A DNA stretch of 64,000 nucleotides from Trissonchulus latispiculum (taxonomy: Eukaryota; Nematoda; Enoplea; Enoplida; Ironidae): positions 1 through 64,000 of the forward strand of contig JASAND010007671.1 of the NCBI GenBank assembly GCA_030248195.1, read 5' to 3'. Every line of letters starts with the position of its first letter. Positions within the stretch are counted from its first letter, which is position 1. This document shows positions 62,287 through 64,000 of this stretch, one piece after another. Both the position numbers and the translations under genes were made by a program. Below the pieces are notes generated by a model, which was given only the letters and a program-made list of their open reading frames with translations, ran no database searches and was not told where the DNA came from.

Positions 62287-63877
62287 TCGCTCCCTGTTGT
62301 TACTTTCCATTTAGACTAAGCTTTGACAATTATGCAAATTAGTTAGTTGGTATTGTCTGCTTTGTTTGACAGTTAGTCTGTCTCTCCGTGTAAACCGGTC
62401 TTGTTTTGAGTGTGTCTAGCCGTGCACTTACAGGTGGTTCCACCGAGTATTTCTAAGCTAGCATGGTTTGGGCAATAGCAGGAAGGCTGTTGTCCAATCA
62501 GTTCTAGCACCCGCTATGGGTAAAAACATACTTTTTTTGGTTGCATTAGCTCTGCTATTGCAAGCCAAACCCCGATTCGGGTATAAATTGATACTGTGGC
62601 GCTGAAGAAGAAGACAAATTCAAAAGAAAAAGAAGACGAAGATAATGGCAATGCCGGACCTGGGACCTTTGAAAGACAGATCCTCGTTGATTCCTCGTCG
62701 TATGACCATTGAGTCACTTGGCTGCATTAGCTCTGATTCTGCAAGCCAAATCCCGATTCGGGAACAAACTGAAATCCCGGCACATACGAAGGACGGCCGA
62801 CGAAACTTGCTGAAGATAACGAAAAAGAAGAAAATGAAAATGAAGTTTTCAGTGTCGGATTTTGGGATTTTATTCCCACTGATTCCTCATCAACAGGCAA
62901 AATGACTCAGTTGACTGCATTAGCTTTGCTTTTGCATGCCAACACCCGTTCCGGGTAGAAAATAAAACAATGATCCACGATGCTTGGATACAAAGAAGAA
63001 TGAAGCACATCCCGTACTGGACTGTTTGAGGTGAGTGGCAGACGTTCCTCGATCAGCCTCAGCCACCCGACAGGGCAGAACAATGTTTAAGTTGACTGAA
63101 GTAGCTAAGCAATTGCCAGTTCAAGACCCGATTCGGATAGGTAAACATGTTAATTTGGAAACTGAAGAAACTTTTCAGTTTACGGATTACCCGATTCGGG
63201 GAAAATTATTGGAATCTACGATAGCCGAAGCGGCAAAGGAGTTTCCTAATATTAGTGCTGCAGACCAGTGGATTTGCTCTGACTCAGACGGCTGATTGGC
63301 GGAGGCGGACACAATGTTTCCGAAATTGCAGTTAACCTATTTACAGTCCAAATGAGCTAGCCGATTAGGGTTAGAGTGGCCAAGCAGCTTATGAATAACG
63401 ATTGCTGCCTCTGTCTGAGCCCAAAGAACGGTTACTAAATATAAACCGAAAATTTTGAACAAACTAAATTAACTGAAAGAGTTAATCAATTGTCATTGGA
63501 AAATCCTAGCCGAGGCCAAGTATACGCTGCACTTTACATTGGCAATTAAAGGAGTACCTCGGTGAAGCATAATCAACGAAGAAATGGAACAGTCTCAAGA
63601 TCAATTCCTGGAGAAGCACCTCATAAACAGCTTATTACCTTGCACCACTACTCAGTTCTCATTTTTTCCTCGAGACTGGGTCCAGTCTCCCTTAACGTGT
63701 AACGTAACGAGAGGTGTAACGATGCCATTCGCGTGGAGTCAACAAGGAAGTCTAGAGTGCCGAAGAACATTTGCAGTGATATGCAAATGAGTTTATGCAA
63801 ATGAGTTTATGTAAATCAGTTGTGTAAATAAGCTGTTGCGTTGTCATGATTGTTGTCAGTGTTTCTAGTAAAGTCCT
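62287..63877. other. Loop between the inverted arms, with about 185-bp degenerate tandem repeats
   Basis: About 1.6 kb. From 62536 on, a unit with TTGCATTAGCTCTG, CTATTGCAAGCCAA and the palindrome CCCGATTCGGG recurs at about 62541, 62721, 62914 and, more decayed, 63095, with spacing 181-193 bp. Open frames 62645-62905 and 63035-63295 (plus) follow the repeat and have no known domain. Inverted starts TGTGAGCGCGTGA (62269) and TCACGCGCTTCACA (ending about 63894) could be ends of an inserted element. Confidence 0.6.
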
Positions 63878-63892
63878 TCTCACGCGCTTCAC

Positions 63893-64000
63893 ACCTCCCC
63901 TTCGGAGCAGTTAGTTAGTATGCGACGACAGAAGGGAAAGCCTTAGGGATTATTTGCGGAGTAAAGCATTTCCGTTCTCACTTGTATGGGCATTGTTTCA
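63893..64000 (+). pseudogene. Second copy of the Gypsy RNase H fragment, plus orientation
   Basis: The plus strand encodes EGKALGIICGVKHFRSH and LYGHCF, the same codons found in reverse at 62160-62250. The element continues past the window edge, so the rest cannot be seen. Confidence 0.75.

Overview
This is a 64-kb piece of AT-rich eukaryotic genome. It is most likely from an invertebrate animal: it has GT-AG introns of kilobase size, a tRNA-derived SINE, a CR1/Jockey-like LINE with a PHD-type ORF1, and Ty3/Gypsy elements, one with an envelope-like gene. I cannot name the species. Host coding sequence is a small minority; most of the window is nested transposable elements (TEs).

Layout. (1) 0-15 kb: a plus-strand multi-exon gene of unknown function. 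Exons at 4203-4435, 9185-9802, 13309-13491 and 13864-13942 join in phase and encode an acidic Ser/Thr/Glu-rich protein. Two hAT-like elements, one inside the other, sit in an intron. (2) 15.4-19.4 kb: a minus-strand LINE with ORF1 intact and ORF2 broken by two frameshifts. (3) 19.5-28.6 kb: mostly non-coding, with a piggyBac-like MITE, a foldback element made of ACGTCTA repeats and a Harbinger-like element. (4) 28.6-38.6 kb: a deep nest. An intact-looking MULE transposon lies inside a GC-rich-ended hAT-like element, which lies inside one arm of a foldback element. Four more foldback elements follow. (5) 39.2-39.8 kb: one probable minus-strand host exon. (6) 41.0-46.0 kb: a young LTR element with nearly identical 763/764-bp LTRs. 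It carries no recognisable gag or pol, only a GC-rich ORF for an unknown protein behind a splice-acceptor-like site. (7) 46.3-50.1 kb: a degraded minus-strand Gypsy with a SINE inserted in its integrase. (8) 50.19-61.79 kb: a large plus-strand Ty3/Gypsy element. (9) 61.8-64 kb: another Gypsy fragment present as an inverted pair around a loop of about 185-bp tandem repeats.

The most unusual object is the element at 50193-61785. It reads gag, then an envelope-like glycoprotein, then protease, RT, RNase H and integrase, all in one reading frame. The frame is interrupted only by a single in-frame TGA inside the glycoprotein. Envelope genes of Gypsy elements normally lie after pol. Downstream of pol it carries two overlapping ORFs with Cys-rich zinc-binding-like motifs that I cannot assign.

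A second theme runs through the window. Elements of several different transposon classes (hAT-like, MULE-like, piggyBac-like, Harbinger-like, unclassified foldback) all have ends built from short tandem repeats, often with GC-rich hairpin tips.
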